From contig JASDFA010000016.1 in NCBI GenBank assembly GCA_035772735.1, positions 145,154,501-145,218,500 of the forward strand: a stretch of DNA of 64,000 nt. Reading direction: 5' to 3'. The notes under the pieces are model-generated. The model was not told where the DNA came from. It worked only from the letters and a program-made list of their open reading frames with translations, and did not search any database. The stretch's first letter is position 1; each line of letters starts with the position of its first letter. Shown here piece by piece: positions 11,187-21,034 of this stretch. A program made the position numbers and the translations under genes. This stretch comes from Datura wrightii. Taxonomy: Eukaryota; Streptophyta; Magnoliopsida; Solanales; Solanaceae.

Positions 11187-13066
11187 TCATTGGATGAACC
11201 ACAAGATGAGCCGTCATTTGGACCTTCGGCTTGTTGGTTGTCCCATGGTGGAGAACTTCTAAAAAATGTCCAAATTCACCCAAAACAACCGAGTGGATTG
11301 TATGACTCGTTATTAGATTGTACTGGCCGTTGGTTCTAGTCGTTGGATTAGGTTCAAAGAAAGCCTCAGAGTAGAAGCAATAACCAATGAAGCAACCAAC
11401 AATCTGTTGGTTGAACCCATGATCTTTTGTTTGGGTCATTTGATCTTCCAACTGGAGTTTTAATTCGGCAGTTCTGGGGTACTTTAGTAAAATTCTATAC
11501 TTTTAACTTCTAAGTGACGTTGTTTTAAGCTTACTAAAGGGCTAATTAAGGGGTTATACTTAGCCTAAGCCCTTATTATCTTCAACAGTAAGTTAGAAAT
11601 TCTCTCTAAAGGAAGAGCTAGGATTCATCATCTTTCTCCTTCTCAATTTCACTTGGGTCTTCAAATCAAGTCAAGGATTCATTAAGCCCAGGTATGTAGG
11701 GTCATGAATGGGGGATTTATTCCACCCTCATGCCCAAACCCTTCTCAATTTCATGAATTCAAGTCTCCAATCATCTTTTATGGTAATTCTAGGGTTACCC
11801 AATTTTGATGAAATCTCTCATGATCTTCTATGAATTCAACTCTCTTATAATTCAATTCATGTTTTATTATTATGATTTCATGCATTTTACAAGAATATAT
11901 TATGAACCTATGTTTCTAAAGTTATGATGATTTACTCAACTATGCATGAATTTTAGGAATCTCAAGCTTATGTATCATGGTTGAATCAGCGGCACTGTTT
12001 TCATGGCTAGTTCACGTATGTCAAGTATGCTTATGACTTTTATGTCTTATAACTATCCCATGAAAAACCAACTATGTTTCATGATTTTTACTATGAGTAA
12101 TATGCATGTTTTGGGAGTAGTATTTAGTATTGAGTAGGTCGGGGTCCAGCTTACCCGGATCTCAAAACTATGTGCCATCGTAGGTATATTCATATTGGGG
12201 CCTCGCCAAAGAGTATTCCCCTTCCTGAATGGGCTTAAGAGTGATATCATGCCTTTATCGTACTTTTCCCTCTTAGGACAGCTCTGCCAACTTGAGTCAT
12301 ATAGTTGGGCATCATGTGCTCATTCATGATGGTGTAGGTTATAAAAATCTCTCATTATTCATCATGTTTTAAGATATTCATGTTTAGGATTTATGGTATC
12401 ATGTTTTATTGTATATTTGACTCATTGAATGCTTTATGTGCTTTTACTTATGATATCAAACATGTAAAGCTATATGATTTTACTTTCAAAACCTTGGGTC
12501 ATTATGCTGCAGTTTATGATTAACTCATGTTTATGACTATCTCACAATTATGATCTTAGCATGTGGTCCTTACTCTTATGTTTTATTTAACCTACATACT
12601 CAATACATTCAAAGTACTAACCGCATGCTTTTATGCTATATCATATCATGATATAGATTTAGGTGATCAGTCCCAACCTCATCGTTAGATTTACTCCCAA
12701 TCAGTCCAGTCTAGCTCTTGGTGAGTCCTCATGATCCAAGGACATCGGTTTGATGCATATCTTTTATTGTTATGTCTTTCAGTTTTCGTACTTTAGTAAA
12801 GCTAGTTGGGGGTATTGTCCCATCAGCTCATCCTATGACTAGAGGCTTTTCAAACATCTATGTTTAGATGATTCAGTGGTTTTGATTTGTGGTCCCATAT
12901 GTTTTATGACATATTAGATTTTCATTTATGTTATGATATGCTTATGTTCTATTTCCACTTAGTTTATGCTCAATAATATTCTATGTATCTTCCATGGGTT
13001 CGCTTGAAGCCATTCATGGTTCTAGGTCTCATGTTACGATCTACGGTCCATGTTCGGGTCGTGATA
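11187..13066 (+). repeat. 3' LTR of element J, second part
   Basis: Continuation of the LTR begun at 1426. With the first part it measures about 1.95 kb. The stretch from about 11690 (CAGGTATGTAGGGTCATGAA) resembles the LTR of element I read in reverse near 38950-39000, and 13000-13066 resembles the I terminus. I place the end at GGGTCGTGATA, a decayed TG...CA end. No genes; short ORFs are chance. Confidence 0.5.
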
Positions 13067-13148
13067 GTTGCCCATAGATACTCTGATCATTCATGTTAAC
13101 TCTCAAGTGTTTCTGAGAGTATATAATACTCAGACTATGAAAGTATAA

Positions 13149-13249
13149 ACTTTCTAGTTTTTTGTAGAACATACTATCAGTTTCATAGTTGTGTGTGAGA
13201 CTTTCTAGTCTTTTGTAGAATATACTATCAGTTTCATAGTTGTGTGTGA
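13149..13249 (+). repeat. Two-copy tandem repeat, 51-bp period
   Basis: ACTTTCTAGTTTTTTGTAGA and ACTTTCTAGTCTTTTGTAGA begin units at 13149 and 13200. Both contain ATACTATCAGTTTCATAGTT. It lies just outside the LTR of J. Confidence 0.75.
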
Positions 13250-13399
13250 CCCTGAATGCTCTTATTTATTTCTAATTATTTCCTATTCTTGTATGTATCT
13301 CTAAATTTTTGTAGTTAGAATTTTGAAACCTTCTTATTCTCAGGTTTGATATTTGTGGTTTGTCCATATTGATAATCTATTTTCCTTTTGTTGGTAGAT

Positions 13400-14520
13400 C
13401 ATGGAAAGATATGAAATCAATTGTACCTGCATGTTTAAAAACTAGGTTAGTTCAAAAATCTGACAATTGATTTCCTTCTCTGTATACACATTCCACTATG
13501 ATATTTCCATTGCTTCACATCTTGTTAATATCTTTAACCACTATGGAAATGTACTAAGGAACCTCCATATCCCATCCAATACTTCTTTATTGTAAGAGAG
13601 TTGTCTCTAAGACCATTGGAAGAAGGTTATGGATAATACAATGATATAAACCAGATGTGATTGCTTCTGTTTTTGCTTCTGCATTAATGTTTGTTTCATC
13701 CTCAATCCTCCTAGGTGAGCATATCTTATATTTCCTTCACTATTCCTTACACAAAAAGCAATTGTGTTGGGGCTTGAATTGCCTTTAGAAGCTCCATCTG
13801 AGTCACACTTAAAACTATTTGCAATAGGCCATTGAACCACCTTTCAGTTAATCTGAGGAGTGTAACTTGCTAAATATTGAATCAGTAGAGGATTCTTTAG
13901 GAATATGGTGAAGCCATGGATATATAGTTTGGCATGTAAGTACTTATTTGTGTTATCTCATACATAAACTTTAGGAATGAAATAGAACTACAATGAATAA
14001 GGTTGTTCTTTCTCTTCCAAATTTGTCATAATATGAAAGTTGGTATCGACTTTAATATAGGTTGAAATTTGCTAGAACAATCTGCAATCCACCATTTGTT
14101 TATGGTTTGTTATTGTTGCATAAAAGACCTAATTCAACTTCTACAAATTCATTCAAAACTCTAACTGAAAGGAGCATGTTATAAAAAACATGACTAATTG
14201 TCTCCTCACCTATACATCAGTTGCATTTAAAGACCTTAGCAGATCCCATTCTATCTAAAAGTTCATTAATGGGTAATCTCTTCTTCCATAGCCTCCATAG
14301 GAAAAAGATATTTTGAAATAAACACCTTTAATATATATGTTTGATAATATTTTTGGTAGTCCCTAGCAAACTATGCTCTAGAAGAACCTAGACCTGGAGA
14401 TGGTGGCTAAACTCGCCGTTTGTATTTCTAAGAATCTCTCAAGTACTTTTAATAGTAAAGTTGCCTGAGCTAGTCAGCATCCACCAAGGTCTGTCCTATT
14501 CTTCTATCTCATATGTGATA
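13400..14520 (-). pseudogene. L1-type LINE fragment (zinc-binding RT tail and RNase H)
   Basis: On the minus strand, broken frames read in order: a segment like DRPWWMLTSSGNFTIKS, then FFLWRLWKKRLPINELLDRM with CIGEE..SHVF (reverse-transcriptase zinc-binding domain of plant LINEs), then FKCDSDGASKGNSSPNTIAF (RNase H start with the catalytic Asp) and, in another frame, AEAKTEAITSGLYHCIIHNL. Several frameshifts and stops. Only the 3' part of the second LINE ORF remains; no poly(A) tail is obvious. The ends are approximate. Confidence 0.7.
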
Positions 14521-14569
14521 GGGTTTTCATGTAGATTATGGTATACAATGCCACCAAGAAGTATGCAGA

Positions 14570-14964
14570 TTTAGGAAGACAGGATCAGCAGCAGACGCTT
14601 CACTAGGATCTCACATTCATTTAGTAGTTGGTGAGGCCTCCTACTTCAGAGAGTCCTAGTCATTGAGTTATTTTATTTTATTTTATAGATCTTGAGGTAG
14701 TCATGGGAACTATTTCCTAGCACCTACTCTTCAGATATAGAGGCTTCATAGATAGAGTTAGAGTTGAGTCAATAATGTTACTTTATAACATTATTTTTAG
14801 TTGCAGTAATAAATCTTACGTTATTATATTGGGTCCACATAGTTATTACTTCCTCCATATTTTTTTGTATTTTTAATTAGTAGTAAGTCAGGTCAAGGGT
14901 TCGCTTGGATCAACAGGTGGTCTAAGTGTCGGTCACGTCTAGGGTATAGACTAGGGGTGTGACA
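14570..14964 (+). repeat. Del/Tekay-like LTR fragment, 3' part
   Basis: It ends in GGGGTGTGACA and contains blocks (CAGCAGCAGACGCTTCACTA, AGAGGCTTCATAGATAGAG, GGGTTCGCTTGGATCA) that I recognise from R-U5 regions of Solanaceae-type Ty3/gypsy LTRs. No PBS follows, so it is a 3' or solo LTR, truncated at the left. 14965-15042 to its right shows nothing recognisable. Confidence 0.5.
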
Positions 14965-15042
14965 ACTGACCTCATAATGCTATAATTTTTGGAACCAAAG
15001 TGAAATGAAGAAAAGAGGAGTCAAAGCCATTCCTTCAGTTGC

Positions 15043-16314
15043 TAGTCTAAAAATGCAGAAAACAATTTAAAGAAGATTTTGAGAGTTGGTTTCCTAATTT
15101 ATACTAATCTAAGACAGAATGATAAAGTGAGTCTGAACTATAGTAATGAGCAAGCTGAGGCCAAAACAACATGCAGGTAAGTAATTTATCGATACACTTC
15201 GATTAATCTTTCCTTTAGTTGCTAGTTAAGAATTATTGCCTATGGAGAGAAACTTCCGTATTCTACCCAACATAAGAATCATGAACCTTCAACCTACATT
15301 TCCGTGATAAAAGAATTTCATGTTCTAGCCATACAAAATCGATTCCTTAATTAACTAATACGACTTTCAAATATATTTCTATTCTGAAGGTAAATCAATT
15401 CTCAATTTTCCCAAACTAAGAAGAGATCATATCCTACCGATTCACAACTTTCCAATTTCTTTCTTTTTCAAGAAACTGGATTTTTTAGATATACATTAAT
15501 ATTGGCCAGACATTAATGCAGTAAGAACAAGAATTGATAGAACAACCATGGAAGATGAAAAACCAAAATGATCAACAATTACATTCCACTACAAATGTTC
15601 TTAACCTTAGCAAGAAGTGAATTTAGCCACTCATTTGTGGATTAAACATCATCAAATGAGTATAAATCATAAAAACAATTGAAATAAAGGAGAAAGAGTT
15701 AGAGAAGAACCCTAAGAATTTCGTCCTCTCAACTGCCTGTAACCCACGTCCTTGCCCAACTAAATCAGAATAATTAAAAATACACCTAAGTGTGCTATAT
15801 ATACTAGTGGGAATTTTTCCCGGAATAACAAGCAACGTGTCACGGAGTGCATCGCGGAGCACTGCCTCCGTGATACGGTGCAAACGCGGACCCTCACTGG
15901 AAATTTATGTTCTAGGTAAATATAGGCAACATGCCACGGCATGTAACATGGGGCTTGGCCAACGTGCCAGGGCGCCGTCGCGAACCTTCACTGGAAATTT
16001 GCCAAAATAAATCATCCGAGGCAGACTGCCTCCGCGATGGCAGCGTGACACGACTCCATCGCGGAGCCCCTATATTTGCTGCTTTTCCTTGACCTTTTCC
16101 ACCGATCGCTTCTGAGTCCATTCCCGATTTTCACCAACATGCAACTTAGCTTCCTAAAATTACATTTTTCCTGCAAAACAACACTAATCATGTTGGTTAG
16201 TATAAATTTACATTTTAACTATAGATCACATGAGAATGTACAATTAACGATAGATAAACAAGACAAAATAGAGCATTTGAGCATCACTTGGGCATATAAT
16301 TCAGCCCAAGATCA
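15043..16314 (-). repeat. Family-1 LTR fragment, copy 1c
   Basis: It matches copy 1a closely from the TAAAAATGCAGAAAACAATT block to the terminus GATCA but lacks about the first 110-150 bp. At its left break the bases CCTTCAGTTGCTAGTC copy a stretch that also occurs inside the same LTR, which suggests rearrangement at a short homology. U3 stem-loop at 15836-15877. Confidence 0.8.
15836..15877. repeat. 42-bp U3 stem-loop, copy 1c
   Basis: Arms CGTGTCACGGAG and CTCCGTGATACG; one arm carries a single C-to-T change. Confidence 0.7.
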
Positions 16315-17257
16315 GGACCCTCCGATTTTAAATGAATTCGGGGCTTTTGAGATTTAGTAAAAATAATATTTTCCTTCCTTTTTACACATATACTTAGAGA
16401 TATTAATAAATACAGAGAGATCAGATCTTAGATAGAATAGTTCATAGTTCATAGCATAGAAAGTAGATCCATCTTGTAATTTGAAGATTTACATTCATCA
16501 ATTTAAGTTTTATTCTCCAAATTGCAATTTCATTGGTAAGAATATTTAATTACTTGATTTCTTCTCTTCTTTTTCTATGAGTAATCAAACCCAGATCTAG
16601 GATTGGGAACCCTAATGATCTCAATTAGGTAAAATTGAGTGTAGGATTAAGAACATTTGATTGGTTTTTGATTTGTAAAATATGATTGATGATGGAAGTC
16701 ATTCAATCCTGCCCAATTACCTTTATTATGCTTGAAAGAGCCAATTTAGATTGGGTTTACTTCAATAAATAATAATTCATGGCTCTAACCCTTGTTTAAT
16801 GGATTCACCTAGACATAGGATGAAATTTAATTGGCAAAAGCAATTGGATAGAAGAGAGTTCTCTTCAATTTGATAAAATTGTGGTAGATTGACACTGTTG
16901 ATGTTATATAAAGATACCCATTGGTTGCCTAAGTGATTTCTTGTATGTTCATCAATAGCCCATTCTAAACTTTCCCATATTGGGTGATTTAGGGGGACAG
17001 ATCCAAAATTGGGGTCATTTCCCTAGTACCTCTCGTTATTTGATTACAATCAAAGGCAATTTATATTCTTATATATAGCTATATTTCTCTTAACCCTTAT
17101 CTGAAAAGTCTCTAAACTCTCAATTCTAGATTCACAAGTGCTAGATAGGTTGGGTCTACCAAAGTCCCTGTAGATTCTACTCTGCTCTCAATTGGGTATT
17201 ATATTTGTATTGATCGCTTACACTTCTAAATATTGGAGTGGATTTGAGCAACGATCA
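16315..17257 (+). repeat. Possible Tat/Athila-type LTR fragment
   Basis: No ORF. The last 110 bp (GTCCCTGTAGATTCTACTCTG, then GTATTGATCGCTTACACTTC and GAGCAACGATCA) looks like the R-U5 end of Tat/Athila-like LTRs. No tRNA-Asp PBS follows, so it would be a solo or broken LTR. The left end could not be placed and may lie anywhere after 16315. Confidence 0.35.
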
Positions 17258-18305
17258 CAAAAACGTGCAAATCTTGACACAAAGAATAAAACATAGTAAT
17301 TCAACAAAATTCATAATCAATCTATGAAATTCAACAATCATTGCAAGTACTAATTCTATAGCCCAAATCTTGTTATAAGACCATGGAGCATCTAACAGAG
17401 TTACATGAGTTTAGTTGTTGGGCATGCAAACCCCAAGAAAGAAGATCTATGCTATGAAATAGACAAAGATTAAATGACAATCACCATGAATAATGTGAAG
17501 GCTCACCTCAGCAACAGAATCTATGGAGACAGGATAATCATCCACTAGTCTCACCCTCCACAATAATCTGTATAGACATACAGATACAAAGTGATCTATA
17601 TATAATATAACCCACTAAGATTCTTGACCCACCATTTTAAATTCCCCTAAAACAAGTGAAGAAAAAATACAAGCACATCACAAGCATAGAATAATGTTGC
17701 ATAGAAATTATCTTATAATATAATATCCAATAATTTTCACATACTTATTTATCAAGATTGTTATATATATCAACACAATTTTCTCAAAAATGAAAATTAT
17801 AACAATTAATCAACACCATGAGTCCATGGAAGTATACACAATGCGTCAAATATATTAGAAAATATATATAATGTCTAGTACTGTCAAGGAGCACATACAA
17901 TACGCAGTGATATCAAAAAGCATACACAATGACCTAACCTCAATGCTCACAATCATATCACTCCAAGAAACAATTTTTATAAAAAGAGTTTTAGTATCCT
18001 TAAATATAAAGTATATGCGGTGGGCCTTGAGGACCACTAATTTTTCCATGTAACACTCATGCCAATATATGGATCAGACAGATAAATAACACTTTTAAAA
18101 TGAATTTGAAAAGCAACCACCCAAAGCATAATTTCTAACTTATCTCGAAGTCACAAGTCAAGCACGCTTATTACTAAATCATAACTATTTTTTAGAGTGT
18201 CTAATTCACGTCAAACTATACAAAAATGAGTTTAGAATAGTCAAAAATCCATCACTGAATATTCTCTTAGTTTTTAAAGAAAGCCAAATTTGTGGTGAAA
18301 GGTTG

Positions 18306-18424
18306 ACCCAAAACGTCCACTCTGGTCAATGGGGTACAACTCCCGAACCATGATCACCAATAAGATTTACCCAAAACGTCCACTTTGGTCAATGGGGTAC
18401 AACCCCCAAACCATGCTCACCAAT
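18306..18424 (+). repeat. Direct repeat pair, 63-bp spacing
   Basis: ACCCAAAACGTCCACTCTGG and ACCCAAAACGTCCACTTTGG begin at 18306 and 18369. Each continues with TCAATGGGGTACAAC and ACCATG.TCACCAAT. Unit about 56 bp. Confidence 0.8.
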
Positions 18425-18853
18425 GAATTCTCCTCGGTGAGACAATTCCAGAACACTAATCAAAATCAAATTATAATAAAATTTGCTCTTTCAAATAGAA
18501 GATTTGGGTCGAAGAACTCTAGGGTTAAATTTTCTCAATTCCTCATAATTGTTTCATGTTTTCTTCATAAAAATTTATTCATAATCACATAATAATCGTA
18601 TAAAAAATTTATAATCATTACCTTGATGATTTGGATTGGAAATCTCTATGTTTCTCCCCTATTTTCCGCTTTATTCTTCCATTGTTTTCTTTTTTTATTG
18701 CATTTGTTTTTCTTCCTTTTTTTCCTTTATTCTGCTTTTGGTTTGTAAATAGATCGAATCCTTTTATTCCTTTTTTTGCTTCTTCTATTCTTCCTTTCTT
18801 TATTACTATGGTTTTTGCTAAATTACTAAATAATCCTTTATTAAATTAGGGTT

Positions 18854-18957
18854 ATTACAAGATTGAATCATCTCCAACTTGTATTTCTATAACGGATAAG
18901 ATAGTATTACAATATCGAATCATCTCCAACTTGTATTTGAACAATGGGTAAGATAGT
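18854..18957 (+). repeat. Direct repeat pair, 52-bp spacing
   Basis: Units beginning ATTACAAGATTGAATCATCT (18854) and ATTACAATATCGAATCATCT (18906), each containing CCAACTTGTATTT and GATAAGATAGT-like ends. A third, partial GGGTAAGACAGT follows. Confidence 0.7.
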
Positions 18958-19066
18958 CTCGGATAATGGGTAAGACAGTCTCGAAGTAAATTCTATAGGA
19001 GGTCACTCAAATATAGGTCACAAAAATCACTTTTTTATCATTATGATAACACTCAAATCACACTCC

Positions 19067-19444
19067 TGTAAAAGTATGACGTCGACGTTGTCAACAAAGA
19101 GCCTAACTAGGTTGGGGTCAATCCCACAAGGAATATGATCTAGATATAGAATAACACTAATATTTAAGCTAGTCAGTTATTTCCTAAAGGGGGTTTTGTA
19201 AGGAAGTAAACACATAAAAGTATCGGCAATTGAATTGCTATCAAAATTATGCAGTTAACTAGGGAAGTGTTCCCCATGGGTTCGTAACTACTTTAGGTTT
19301 TACACTTGTTATCTATCCCAATACTTGACTTGTAGAACTGATAGCATAGGTTTTTCCAAATGACTGATTCGTCCTTATTGGATGACTATACTCAATTACC
19401 ACATTAGATCTCTTGAGTGATTCACTTTAAACATCATTAGTTAG
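19067..19444 (-). repeat. 3' LTR of element G, first part
   Basis: It contains GGGGTCAATCCCACAAGGAA, the counterpart of the GATCCCACAGGGACTGG block of family-1 LTRs. GTTAG at its end is the left target duplication of copy 1d. Confidence 0.55.
19440..19444. repeat. Target-site duplication of copy 1d, left
   Basis: GTTAG, repeated exactly at 29193-29197. Confidence 0.85.
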
Positions 19445-19880
19445 TGATCTTGGGAAAATTTATATGCCCAAGTGATACTCAAATGTGTCATTTTAGCCTT
19501 GTTTATCTATCAATGTTTATACATTCTCATATGATTTATAATAAAATATGAATTTATACTAACCAACATGATTAGCGTTGTTTTGCAGGTGAAATATAAT
19601 TTTGTGAAGCTAAAATGTGTGTTGGGAGAGTTCGGGGTTGGACTCGGATGTTAGCAAAGCACAAAGAATTGGAAGGCACAAATTAAAGGGGCTCCGCGAT
19701 AGAGCCGTGTCACGCTGCCATCGCAGAGGCCTTCTGCCTGGATAGGGAATTTTCGGCCAAATTCCAGTGTGGGTGCGCGTTGGGGCCGTGGCACGTTGAC
19801 CTAGCCCCGCGTTGCACGTCGTGCCATGTTGGGCCTTATTACCTGGACAGTCAATTTCCAGTGAGGCTCCGCGTTAGTGG

Positions 19881-19922
19881 CGTGTCACGGAGGCAGTGCT
19901 CCACAATGCACTCCGTGACACG
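19881..19922. repeat. 42-bp U3 stem-loop, copy 1d 5' LTR
   Basis: Perfect 12-bp arms CGTGTCACGGAG / CTCCGTGACACG. The middle contains a second, inner AGTGC/GCACT pairing. It ends 33 bp before the TATA box. Confidence 0.8.
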
Positions 19923-19954
19923 TTGTTTGTTATTCCGGGAAAAATTCCCACTAG

Positions 19955-19963
19955 TATAAATAG
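19955..19963 (+). promoter_or_regulatory. TATA box, copy 1d 5' LTR
   Basis: TATAAATAG in the context CACTAGTATAAATAGAACAC, conserved in family-1 LTRs. The likely transcription start lies about 30 bp downstream. Confidence 0.65.
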
Positions 19964-20875
19964 AACACTTAGGTTCATTTTTAATTATTCTGACTTGGTG
20001 GAGAAAGAACGTAGGTTACAGGCAGTTGAGGGGACGAAAATCTCAGGGTTTTTCTCTATCTCCTTCTTCTTTAATTCAATTGCTTGTATGTTTAACACTC
20101 ATTTAACGATGTTTAGTCCACGAATGATTGGCTAATTCCTCTTCTTGCTGAGGTTAAGAACAATGGTATTGAAATGTGATTGTTGATTAAGTTGGTTTTT
20201 CATCTTTTCTTCCATGGTTTTTCTATTGATTCTTGTTCTTACTGCATTAATGTGTGGTCGATGTTAATGTATATCTAAAAAGTCCGGTTTCACTCGAGAG
20301 AGCAAGAAATTGGAAAGTTGTGAATCAATAGGATATGATCTTTTCTTAGTTTGGGAAAATTGAGAATTGATTTACCTTCAGGATAGAAATATACCTGAAA
20401 GTCGTATTAGTCAATTAAGGAACCGGTTTTGTATGGCTAGAATATGAATTTCATTTAACCACAGAAATGTAGGTGGACAGTTTATGATTCTTAAGTTGGG
20501 TTAAATACGAGAGTTTTAATCCATTGGCAATAGTTCTTGACTAGCAACCGGAGGAAAGATTAACCACATTATATTGATAATTTATTTCTTTACATGTTCA
20601 TTTAACCTCAGCATGCTCACATTCATAGTTCAGACTCACATTAGATATTTGTTTTAGACTTAGCATAAAAATTAGAAATCAAAATATCAAACTCTTCTTT
20701 GCACTATTGTCTTCATTGTTAGAGTTAAAATATAGTACACTTGAGTAGATTGTTACCTTATCCCAGTCCCTGTGGGATCGATACTTGGCTTACTTAAGCC
20801 ACTTTACTACTTGTTCGACCATGTGCACTTGCGTGTAGCTTTATACCCAAAGCAGAAAAGCACCGAACAAGTTTT

Positions 20876-20893
20876 TGGCGCCGTTGCCGGGGA
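20876..20893 (+). other. Primer-binding site (tRNA-Asp), copy 1d
   Basis: TGGCGCCGTTGCCGGGGA starts 6 nt after the LTR. From memory it is the exact complement of the 3' end of plant tRNA-Asp(GUC) (CCCCGGCAACGGCGCCA plus one base), the primer of Athila elements. Confidence 0.9.
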
Positions 20894-21034
20894 CTGGCAA
20901 TTGGTGAATTTTTCTTAAGTGTAAATTTACTATATTTATTTTTCTTTTTTTCTTTCTTAGTGTTGACAACTTGGTCTTAGCCTGTATTTTGCAGATATAA
21001 TCTCTGTTGAACACTGGCAAGAGACAAGGAGCTG

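Larger units (their letters stand above)
17258..19066. other. AT-rich non-coding stretch with short repeats
   Basis: No coding region is supported. It holds two small direct-repeat pairs (18306-18424 and 18854-18957) and a T-rich run (about 18650-18830). TTAGGGTTATTACA ending at 18859 would read TGTAATAACCCTAA on the minus strand and could be an LTR edge, but no partner was found. Confidence 0.5.
19445..20869 (+). repeat. 5' LTR of copy 1d
   Basis: TGATCTTGGG...CACCGAACA, 1425 bp. U3 contains two hairpins: GCTCCGCGAT/CCATCGCAGAGGC around 19691-19730, and the 42-bp stem-loop at 19881-19922. These are followed by a GGGAAAAATTCCC dyad (19937-19949) and the TATA box (19955-19963). The 79-codon ORF across the TATA box is conserved only because the LTR is. 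Confidence 0.92.

Noticed and set aside
13149..13249. Start of a satellite or CRISPR-like array
   Set aside because: Only two units of 51 bp with no spacer pattern; a local duplication in a plant genome.
1426..14964. A single 3.8-kb LTR from 1426 to 14964 (minus copy 1b)
   Set aside because: Comparison with the LTR of element I places the end of J near 13066. A tandem repeat, a LINE fragment and a second Del-like LTR end lie between.
18631..18849. 72-aa hydrophobic ORF
   Set aside because: Product of a T-rich tract, Phe/Ile-rich and low complexity, without family support.
19896..20135. 79-80 aa ORF (GKIPTSINRTLRFIFNYSD...) found in almost every family-1 LTR
   Set aside because: It crosses the U3 stem-loop and the TATA box, so no single transcript from that promoter would carry it. 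Its conservation follows from LTR conservation, and no family is recognised.
20904..20994. Intron in the leader (GTGAATTT ... TTTTGCAG)
   Set aside because: A plausible acceptor is conserved, but the donor is weak and removal would not join an ATG to the gag frame. Not supported enough to annotate.
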